From Ascoidea asiatica (taxonomy: Eukaryota > Ascomycota > Saccharomycetes > Ascoideales > Ascoideaceae): DNA of 64,000 bases. The notes beneath the pieces are model-generated. The model searched no databases. It worked only from the letters and a program-made list of their open reading frames with translations, and was not told the origin of the DNA. Below, one piece after another: positions 1-8,400 of the stretch (its first letter is position 1; every line of letters begins with the position of its first letter). Made by a program: the position numbers and the translations under genes. Location of the stretch: NCBI GenBank assembly GCA_001600695.1, contig BCKQ01000004.1, positions 1,288,020-1,352,019 of the forward strand. Reading direction: 5' to 3'.

Positions 1-960
1 AATTAATTAATAAATTAATATAATAGATATTATAAAGAAATGAAATTATACTCAGCTTTAAGATTGAGAAAAGAGTATCAGACAACACTCGATAATCTCC
101 GGAATCGTATCAGTGAGAATTGTGTTGTTCAAGAAGATACAGAACCTGCAGAAGATCCTAATGAATTGGTGAAAAGATATTTATCAGTGAGTGAGAGGTT
201 TAAGAAATTGGTGGCAGATATCAATAANACTAATTCGCAAAGTACTTTCAAATTCAATGGATCAAGTGAATTGAGNAGTATGACCGAGGCATTGGCAGAA
301 AGAGAACAGTTGAAAAGAGAATATGATATGATGACAATGCTTGCATCTAGAGGAGTTGTTAAGACCAATCTTTATTCCAGAACCGAGATCAAATCCTTTT
401 CTGTTGTGGATGTTGCAGCTCGTCAAACTCAGGCTTCTAAGATTTCAGATAAAAGGAGGAAGCTTGATGATTTGATTGAAGGTAAGAATTTTACCTTGGA
501 TTTGGTGAGTAGTTTCAATTATGATGATGAAGATTAGATGCTTTCTATGAGATACTTTTTACGAAATACTTCTAGCAATGCTTTAAAAATGGATAATCAC
601 TAGTTGTTGGTAATACACTNCAAGAGAATGAATATGATTAAGATATTCATTAGAATTATAAAATACAGTTGTTCCAGGAATGATGGATGAGTATTGATTA
701 CTCCTTTTTGGATTTATATATTGTATGTTGATTGAAGTTGGTACCACTCTTTGGAAAGGTGGATGACACCCCCTCGATAATGAATTGANCTAATCACGTT
801 AACCGATCATTAATTACAGAATAACATTTACAAATTATTATTATTACCATGTCATCAATTTTCAAAGAGTGGGAGGGAGGGATTTGGGGATTTCAATCAA
901 TAAAATAAATGTCTTAACAACAAAATACTTCTTTTCTATCGTAGTTGNANTTGTAGTTAT
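1..960 (+). repeat. Inverted repeat, left arm
   Basis: Position p here matches the reverse complement of position 4921-p, so this arm pairs with 3961-4920. It holds a complete DIP1984 gene and about 420 bp of downstream sequence. Matching decays around 955-960. The roughly 3 kb between the arms carries RIB2 and tRNA-Pro. Confidence 0.93.
40..537 (+). CDS. DIP1984-family protein, copy 1
   Basis: A 165-residue protein that I recognise as the DIP1984 family, a short alpha-helical family I know from bacteria; its biochemical role is not known to me. Hallmarks seen: N-terminus MKLYSALRLRKEYQ, then the NCVVQEDTEPAEDPNEL stretch, a DIN-TN motif, a LTEALAER-like stretch (MTEALAERE), SRTEIKSFSVVDVA near the middle, and a KLDDLIEGKNFTLDL end. 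Length is typical of the family. No signal peptide or membrane segment is seen, and heptad-like helices suggest a coiled-coil fold. Two codons contain N. GC is clearly higher (roughly 38% in a sampled line) than in most neighbouring genes and in the divergent paralog at 62624. A transferred bacterial origin is inference. Confidence 0.85.
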   Translation: MKLYSALRLRKEYQTTLDNLRNRISENCVVQEDTEPAEDPNELVKRYLSVSERFKKLVADINXTNSQSTFKFNGSSELXSMTEALAEREQLKREYDMMTMLASRGVVKTNLYSRTEIKSFSVVDVAARQTQASKISDKRRKLDDLIEGKNFTLDLVSSFNYDDED

Positions 961-1155
961 TTTCAATGGAATTGTCATTTTTCATTGCATTATAATTTAC
1001 CAAAAAAAGTTCATCTCTACACCATTTTTCACTGCCTGCGGTGTTTGGATGTATCAAAGTGTTTGTCAACGGAGATTTGNAAAATAATTGAGAAAAGAAA
1101 TTAAAAAAGCTTTATTTGAAATACTTCATTTAGTGAAAATAAGAACAAGTTTTAA
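538..1155. other. Gene-free spacer between DIP1984 copy 1 and RIB2
   Basis: About 600 bp with no supportable gene. A 72-codon open frame at 869-1087 is duplicated only because the whole block is duplicated and shows no recognisable feature. The spacer contains several isolated N bases. Its first 420 bp recur inverted at 3961-4383. Confidence 0.7.
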
Positions 1156-2955
1156 ATGAGTTTGAATGTAAAGAATACTTGTAAATACTTATACAAACTC
1201 ATGTCAGATTCATCATCTCATATAATCAATAAAAGACAGAAAACTGCTGATTCGTTGCCTAGAATTACAATATCTGATCCTGAAGCAAATGGTGCAGCTT
1301 ATATCATAGATGGGAACTTGAGAAGAGTGACTCCATATTTCTATACTTACAATACATATGCAAAACTACGATGGTATAATAGAACATTATTGGATATATT
1401 TTCAGTGGAATTTCGAGATAAATCAGTGGAATATTATAAGAATAAAATTGAGAATGGAGAAGTTTTGATTAATAAGAAACCATCTAATTTGAATTCTATT
1501 GTCAAAAATGGAGATCTTATAACTCATACAATCTATAGAAGAGAACCTCCAGTGACTTCGAAGAAAATTGAAATCATATACCAGGATAATTATTTGGTGG
1601 TGATCAATAAACCATCGGGGATACCTGTGCATCCAACTGGTAGATACAGATTCAATACAATAAATTATATCTTGAAATTCGAATATGATTTGAATGTTCA
1701 TCCATGTAATAGATTGGATAGATTGACATCTGGGATTATGTTTTTATCGAAAAACAGTAAATATTCGGAAATCATGAGACAACAATTATTCAAAAGAGAG
1801 GTGAAAAAAGAGTATATATCTAGAGTTAAGGGAGAATTTCCTTGTAATGAAGAGATTATTGTTGATAAACCATTGATAACATATGAAGCCAGATTGGGAT
1901 TGAATAGAATCGATGAAAAAAAAGGGAAAGGAAAAGTAGCTAAAACTGTATTCAAGAGAATTTCATATGATGTTAGTTCGAATACCAGTATAGTGAAATG
2001 TCGTCCATTAACAGGTAGAACTCATCAAATCAGAGTTCATTTACAATATCTTGGATTTCCAATAGCCAATGATCCTATATATTCCAATGTATCAGTATGG
2101 GGAGAAGAACTAGGGAAAGGGAATAAAGCGGATTATAAAGAAATAGCAGATAAATTGGATATGGTAGGGAAAACGAAGGTAACTGGTAGTTGGTTCTATC
2201 CTGGTGATAATTCAATTGGGGAAGTATTAACTGGAAAGGTTTGTGAAATAAGTGGAGATGAGTTGTATTCTGATCCTGGACCTAATGATTTGGAATTATG
2301 GTTACATGCTTACAAATACGAGAGTAAGTCAGAAGAAGAAATGGATATTGAAGAAATGGATATTGAAAATAAGGTTATTGACAAAAAAGAAGGCGATATG
2401 AATAGTATAGTTAAAAAAGAGAAAGAAAAGAAGAAAACAGATATTTTTGAAAATAAATACAAAACGTGGAGTTATAATACAGAGTATCCTGAGTGGGCTG
2501 TTGAAGGGCATAGAAAGTATATGAAGCTTGCCATGGAAGAGGCTAAAAAATGTGAAGAAAGTGAGGTAGCATTTTGTATTGGAGCATTGTTGGTGAATAA
2601 TGATAAGATCTTGTCAAGTGGATTCTCGAGGGAATTGGAAGGTAATACACATGCAGAAGAGTGTGCAATAAAGAAATACTTTAATAATCATGCCAATGAG
2701 AAGGAATTACCAAAGGGGACTGTTCTATACACCACAATGGAACCTTGTTGTGAGAGATTGAGTGGGAAAAAGAGTTGTGTGAGTAGAATATTGGAAAGCA
2801 ATATAGAAACATGTTTCGTGGGAGTTAAAGAGTCGAACAAGTTTGTAGATAAAAACAAGAGCATGGATGAATTGAATGAGAATGGAGTTGAGTATATTAA
2901 AATACCTGGCTATGAAGAAGAGTGTTTAAGAATAGCGAGTAAGAAAGCTTGTTGA
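1156..2955 (+). CDS. RIB2: RIB2: pseudouridine synthase / DRAP deaminase, intact copy
   Basis: A 599-residue bifunctional protein, close to the usual yeast Rib2 length. The N-terminal two thirds is a RluA-type pseudouridine synthase, with NRLDRLTSGI and catalytic Asp188, and a GRTHQIRVHLQYLGFPIANDP signature. The C-terminal domain (about residues 460-599) is a cytidine-deaminase fold. It has the zinc and catalytic motif HAEE (His499, Glu501) and TMEPCCERLSGKKSC (Cys531/532 and a later Cys). In riboflavin synthesis the deaminase acts on the ribitylamino-pyrimidine intermediate; the synthase half modifies tRNA uridine. Start: ATG at 1156; further in-frame ATGs follow, one at 1201, so a shorter form is possible. 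It is flanked by inverted DIP1984 copies. Leu codons are often TTG, unlike nearby TTA-dominated genes. Confidence 0.95.
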   Translation: MSLNVKNTCKYLYKLMSDSSSHIINKRQKTADSLPRITISDPEANGAAYIIDGNLRRVTPYFYTYNTYAKLRWYNRTLLDIFSVEFRDKSVEYYKNKIENGEVLINKKPSNLNSIVKNGDLITHTIYRREPPVTSKKIEIIYQDNYLVVINKPSGIPVHPTGRYRFNTINYILKFEYDLNVHPCNRLDRLTSGIMFLSKNSKYSEIMRQQLFKREVKKEYISRVKGEFPCNEEIIVDKPLITYEARLGLNRIDEKKGKGKVAKTVFKRISYDVSSNTSIVKCRPLTGRTHQIRVHLQYLGFPIANDPIYSNVSVWGEELGKGNKADYKEIADKLDMVGKTKVTGSWFYPGDNSIGEVLTGKVCEISGDELYSDPGPNDLELWLHAYKYESKSEEEMDIEEMDIENKVIDKKEGDMNSIVKKEKEKKKTDIFENKYKTWSYNTEYPEWAVEGHRKYMKLAMEEAKKCEESEVAFCIGALLVNNDKILSSGFSRELEGNTHAEECAIKKYFNNHANEKELPKGTVLYTTMEPCCERLSGKKSCVSRILESNIETCFVGVKESNKFVDKNKSMDELNENGVEYIKIPGYEEECLRIASKKAC

Positions 2956-3269
2956 AAAGAGAGTGTTTGTATTTAAGCTATGACTAGTTTACAAATTATA
3001 TGGAAAGCTTGAAAGCATATGTATTTAATAATTGTCTACGATTCAATAAGAAATCATCTGGTAGATTTTAAACATGTTAATTGGATGTAATTTTCTTTTT
3101 TTTTTTTTTGCAATATTTCTCTAACTCAGAAGTTTTAATAATAGTTTATATAGCAAACTAGATGAGTAAAGTAAATTACTCATTTTCAAAGGATGTATTA
3201 ATTTATTTGGTAAAATGAAACAAAAAAAAGAATATCCTAAATGGAAATAAGATTGGATATAGAAAAAAA

Positions 3270-3341
3270 GGGCCGAGCTGGGAATTGAACCCAGGGCCTC
3301 CTGCACCCAAAGCAGGAATCATACCACTAGACCACACGGCC
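3270..3341 (-). tRNA. tP(UGG): tRNA-Pro (anticodon TGG)
   Basis: On the minus strand it reads GGCCGTG...CTCGGCC with discriminator C. The anticodon stem-loop is CCTGC-TTTGGGT-GCAGG, and the T-loop box is GGGTTCAATTCCC. The U-U mismatch at acceptor pair 6 is as in yeast tRNA-Pro. A T run follows (plus-strand A run before 3270) as a Pol III terminator. No intron, 72 nt. It is identical to the copies at 36556, 53639 and 63283. Confidence 0.97.
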
Positions 3342-4383
3342 AACTTTTTGAAGAAGTCATTTAACCTGCGTTCACAAGCTAAAATCAATATACGAAATGT
3401 TAATTTTCTTGAATAGTTTTATTGCTGTAAAATATGCACCAAATATTTAAAATATATGAAAATTAAGAGAATTGTTCAATTGGAGAATAACTAATTTTCT
3501 TTTAAATTCATACTCTTTTAGTAAAAATTGTGAGCATAGTATCTGTGATAAGTTTTAGTATTAAAACAAAATCTGATTTGTAACATGAATAGTAGATTCT
3601 TAGACTCTTTCCATCCTCAAATTCCACGGCGATGTAAATTTGATATTTGAAGTCACGTTTTTCCAATATCAAAATTTGACCTGCATGTGCCGAAAGAACG
3701 CAACGTTAAACCAAAGTTTTGAATATATCGCGTCGCCATATCTGTGGGTCTCGTGCATAATTGCTTTCTTCTTGCTCTGTTTTTGGTGTCTGCTCTCATT
3801 TGTGTAATAGAAACCAAATTAGTATTTGCTACGGTAATTAAACAGGCCATCAAGGAGCTTCAGAGTCTCTTGTTCTATTACTATAAATTTCAATAACAAT
3901 AACAATTAGAATTAGAATTAGAATTAGAATTAAAATATCAATTACCTTAAAATTACAGCTACAAATACAATTGCAACTACGATAGAAAAGAAGTATTTTG
4001 TTGTTAAGACATTTATTTTATTGATTGAAATCCCCAAATCCCTCCCTCCCACTCTTTGAAAATTGATGACATGGTAATAATAATAATTTGTAAATGTTAT
4101 TCTGTAATTAATGATCGGTTAACGTGATTAGNTCAATTCATTATCGAGGGGGTGTCATCCACCTTTCCAAAGAGTGGTACCAACTTCAATCAACATACAA
4201 TATATAAATCCAAAAAGGAGTAATCAATACTCATCCATCATTCCTGGAACAACTGTATTTTATAATTCTAATGAATATCTTAATCATATTCATTCTCTTG
4301 NAGTGTATTACCAACAACTAGTGATTATCCATTTTTAAAGCATTGCTAGAAGTATTTCGTAAAAAGTATCTCATAGAAAGCAT
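3342..4383. other. Spacer between tRNA-Pro and inverted DIP1984
   Basis: Unique sequence runs to about 3960, then the right inverted-repeat arm begins. A short (GAATTA)n-like run lies at 3905-3930. A 66-codon minus-strand open frame (3653-3853) shows no family features and is not called. Confidence 0.6.
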
Positions 4384-4920
4384 CTAATCTTCATCATCAT
4401 AATTGAAACTACTCACCAAATCCAAGGTAAAATTCTTACCTTCAATCAAATCATCAAGCTTCCTCCTTTTATCTGAAATCTTAGAAGCCTGAGTTTGACG
4501 AGCTGCAACATCCACAACAGAAAAGGATTTGATCTCGGTTCTGGAATAAAGATTGGTCTTAACAACTCCTCTAGATGCAAGCATTGTCATCATATCATAT
4601 TCTCTTTTCAACTGTTCTCTTTCTGCCAATGCCTCGGTCATACTCCTCAATTCACTTGATCCATTGAATTTGAAAGTACTTTGCGAATTAGTATTATTGA
4701 TATCTGCCACCAATTTCTTAAACCTCTCACTCACTGATAAATATCTTTTCACCAATTCATTAGGATCTTCTGCAGGTTCTGTATCTTCTTGAACAACACA
4801 ATTCTCACTGATACGATTCCGGAGATTATCGAGTGTTGTCTGATACTCTTTTCTCAATCTTAAAGCTGAGTATAATTTCATTTCTTTATAATATCTATTA
4901 TATTAATTTATTAATTAATT
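3961..4920 (-). repeat. Inverted repeat, right arm
   Basis: Reverse complement of 1-960, containing DIP1984 copy 2. It differs from the left arm mainly at positions where the left arm has N. Beyond 4920 the sequence continues to match the promoter of the third copy (33240-33300), back to a TATAAAAGG box, although the left arm cannot be followed upstream because the window begins there. Confidence 0.93.
4384..4881 (-). CDS. DIP1984-family protein, copy 2 (inverted)
   Basis: 165 residues, identical to copy 3 (33340) except Asn for Lys in the DIN-(K/N)-TN motif. It has the same family hallmarks: MKLYSALRLRKEY start, VQEDTEPAEDPNEL, SMTEALAERE, SRTEIKSFSVVDVA. The start is ATG at 4881, preceded on the minus strand by AATATAATAGATATTATAAAGAA. 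A core promoter with a TATA-like ATATAAAAGGA lies about 75 bp upstream (near 4957). Role unknown. Expression is plausible because the promoter is retained. Confidence 0.85.
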   Translation of the reverse strand: MKLYSALRLRKEYQTTLDNLRNRISENCVVQEDTEPAEDPNELVKRYLSVSERFKKLVADINNTNSQSTFKFNGSSELRSMTEALAEREQLKREYDMMTMLASRGVVKTNLYSRTEIKSFSVVDVAARQTQASKISDKRRKLDDLIEGKNFTLDLVSSFNYDDED

Positions 4921-5454
4921 GATTATTTATTGAATTAAAGTAAGAATTTGCTCTTCCTTTTATATCATTTTTTCCAAAAGATAAAATGAAATAATTTAAA
5001 AATCAAAAAACTTTGAATAATTTAAAACTGCAATAGTTTTGCAGTAGAAAGTTATTAATTTACCTGAACTTTGGTAAAAGATGATTTATACAATAATAGC
5101 AAACTGTAGTGGAATAAATATTAAATGTGGGATAACATTTACCTCCCTTAAGGGGAAAGGTAAGTTCATGCATTTTCTGCTGCATCTAAAAGTCCCAAAC
5201 ATTTTAAAATCGAAAACGGGAAGCAAAAAAAAAAACGGGTCACAAAAACACAAAGTGGATTACGTAATTACAATTATGTATACCGTAATTATTTTTAAAG
5301 GTCTGCTATTTTCTAATCCTATTGTATTTGATAAATGAAGCAAACTGAAATAAACCATCGTTACTTAATTTAATGAGATAAGCTAGACTATGTATATATT
5401 TGAAGTTTTATATAAAATATATATTAGAGAAATAAAAAGAATCAGGGAATGTAA
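4882..5454. promoter_or_regulatory. Upstream region of DIP1984 copy 2; 3' flank of the crystallin gene
   Basis: Minus-strand TATA-type box (ATATAAAAGGAAGAGCAAATTC, about 4941-4962), shared in form with 33239-33262. An 85-codon plus-strand open frame (5081-5338) begins with ATG but shows no recognisable domain and has skewed composition, so I left it uncalled. Confidence 0.5.
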
Positions 5455-8400
5455 TTATAATTTACTAGTAAATGAATTTTTTCTTACTGGTTCAATTTTT
5501 GGAATTAAAATTAAAAGTTTATCTTGAGAAAATTTTGTTTTGATGTATCTTTGATCAAAATAATCATCTGTAGGTAATGTAATTGTACGTTTGAATCTTC
5601 CAGCTGAACTTTCTGTAAATTTGAAATTATCCATGCTTTTATCAAAATGTATTTCATAAAATCCTGTTAATTTCAAAACATTAGTATGTTCATTGAATTC
5701 AACTTCAATTTTATTTTTTTCAGCACCAGGTATTAAAAATATTAATTCACAATATTTGGCTCTATTTCTAATTTCAATAGGTGAATTGAAAAAATTATAC
5801 TTAGATTCAATTTCATCTTGAAAATTTAATTCCTTGATGTATTCCTGTGTTTTTTGAAATTCTTTAATTTTTTTTTCCCTATGTTCTTTTGAAGTATTAC
5901 CATTATTTGAGTGAGACTGGAAAGCATTCAAAGAATGAGAAGCTTTTGAATCCTTTTCTAAGCTTTCTAATGTTTCCAAACTTTCTGATTTATTATGATT
6001 AGAATCAATCAATGATACGTTCAATGATTCAAACTCTTTACTTTTCATCTTTTGATTTCCATTGAGTTCAGAAACGCTCTTCTTAGAGTTAAGATTAATA
6101 GATTTCTGAGTTAGAATCTCTTGTTTTTCTTTCTCATTTTCTACTTTTTTAACTTTTGAATCGACAATAAGCTTTTCATCAATAATCATCTTTTTATTAA
6201 ACTTAAGATCATTTACTTTTTCATTTCGTTTCACTAAGTTTATTTTATCATTATCACTAGAAATAATATAATCATTAGTTTTTATATCTTTTCTCAAATC
6301 CTCCTTTTCTATTGAATTTGAATTAGAATCAAGTCCATTTTTAATTGAGATGATTTGTTCTTTATTTGAAATTGATCTATTTCCATTAATTTTTTCAACT
6401 TTATTTGATTGAACTTCACTTTCATGTTTCCTATGCTCATTTTCTTTTTTAAAATCTGAATTGTTTATACGTTCACTTACTTTTAATTTTCTTGAAGAAA
6501 TAGATTTATTATCACTAATATTCTGTACATTATGAGAAACATTCAAATCTGATTTAAACTCAATTTCATTTTTTCTAATAGTTGAATCGTTTTTGAAACA
6601 ATTTGAGTTTCCATTGTTTTCAACATATTTAGCATTTTCATAAATTTTACCAGCTTTCGAATTTAAGTCAGCTTCATTTATGTCTAACCTTTCGAAAGAA
6701 TCAACTTTAAAATTGCCAACATTTGAAATTGAACGTGATGAATCTTTTGAAAAGTCAGTTGAAGATCTGATATCATTGGAACTATGAGTTTGAGCACGAT
6801 GAGATTTATCGTCACTGAATTGTAGATCACTTCTAAAACCTGAGTTTGCGACAATTCTGTGTCCATTATCTTCATATAATTTGTTTTCATATGTACTTTT
6901 TCTAATGTTATCTTTAGAGTAATTTTCTTTTAAACTAGATTCATATCCAGAAACTTTAGAGCCCAGAGTGAAATTTCTTCTATTATCAATTTTTATGTCA
7001 TTTAATTTTAAAATGGAATCAGAATTCAATCTAGAACTTGTATTTAAAACTGATTTTGAAGTTAAATCAGAATTCATTTTAAGTTGATTCATTACATTTT
7101 GTCTAATATCAACATTTGTTTTCATTGTGGAATGTGGATTATTACTAATATTCAATTTAACTTGAGAATTAATACCTTTAGGAGCTGTATTAATTGATTC
7201 TCTTAAACCTGATTTAACAATAACATTAGAACTGGAACCAGAGCCATTTATTAATTTTGAGTCACTTATATCATTAGTAAATTGAGAGCTATAAGTGTTT
7301 CTTTCTTTTGCAGATTGAATTGAAGCTTTAGAGTTGTCAACAGAAATTTTCATATTCTTATATTTCTCTTGATTTTCCAAGTGTCCTTTATAGCCCATGA
7401 AATTTTGGCTAATAGGTTCTTGTGGTAAGCTTTTATTTGAGTTCATTGAAGTATTAATATCTACATATTTAAATCCATTTGATTTCGCTAATGGAACAAA
7501 TCCTGTAACTTGATTTGGGAAGTCTTTTTTTAAAGCACCTGAATGTTCAAAGGAATTTCCACCTGATTTTTGAAAATCATCATAACTATTACTTCTCGAT
7601 ATTGTGATTTTAGAAACCGATGGAGTTGAGCTTGCTGCTTTCAAAGGAACAAAGCCTGTTATTTTTTTTGGATAATCTATTTTCAATCCTCCTTGACTAT
7701 TATAACCATTAGACAGATAACTGGATGAATCGTTATACTCCTTAGCAATTAAATTAGTACCTTTTGATTCAACAATAGAACTTTCAACTTTGAATTTACC
7801 ATCTCGGTTAAATCGTTCATTTTGATTACATCTTGTTTGCTTGGTTCCTTGTCCATAAACTAGACCATTGTTTACTTTTTCTTTTGTATTGAAATGATTT
7901 GCTGCTGTTTTGAAACTACTTCTTCCGGTTTCATTATTAGCACGATTTGAACTTGAAGAAACAAATTTAGTATCAGAGATAATTGAGACATTTGAATTCA
8001 ATGGATAGGAGGAAGAAATAGATTTATTGTGCTTTGATTCCAAACCAGGGGATATTTTCTTGGAATCTTTGACAGATACTTTATGATTAAAGTTTTCTTC
8101 TGAAAAAGTTGGTTGAAAAGAATTAACATTGGAGCTGGAATTTGAGAATGAAGTTACTTTATTATTGGAGTGTAAATTAGAGTTCGAGCTTAAAATTGAA
8201 TTGAATGATGATGACTTAGACTGTATTGAATGTTGCTTAACGATAGAATTTGTAGTTGCATTCAAGTTTGGATTTTTAGTTGCAGTTTTAGTACAAATCC
8301 TATTATCAAATCCTGCATTAACTCCTGAAGTTTCTGTTGATGGCATACATCCATTTTTACCACCTGTTACATTTCTCACTTGAGATCCTTTTTTAGTATC

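Larger units (their letters stand above)
1..3345 (+). repeat. Direct duplicated block, copy A (DIP1984 + RIB2 + tRNA-Pro)
   Basis: Nearly identical, base for base, to 33301-36631. The only differences I noted are the N positions, a 15-bp tandem unit present twice here and once there (around 2340-2370), one A fewer in an A-run at 2545-2550, and a few point changes such as TTA TAT versus ATA AT near 1665 and G/A near 2833. Identity stops a few bases after the tRNA-Pro gene, so the right breakpoint sits at a tRNA gene. The left edge is cut by the window start. Confidence 0.95.

Noticed and set aside
869..1087. 72-codon frame repeated at 34169
   Set aside because: Repeated only because the whole block is duplicated; no domain and N-containing.
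3653..3853. 66-codon minus-strand frame
   Set aside because: Lies in unique spacer between inverted arms; composition and ends look random.
1..4920. Transposon with the inverted DIP1984 genes as ends
   Set aside because: No transposase between the arms and no target-site duplication can be seen because the left edge is cut; recombination or assembly fits as well.
5081..5338. 85-codon plus-strand frame with ATG
   Set aside because: No family features, lies in the shared promoter/3' region, and has no sign of conservation.
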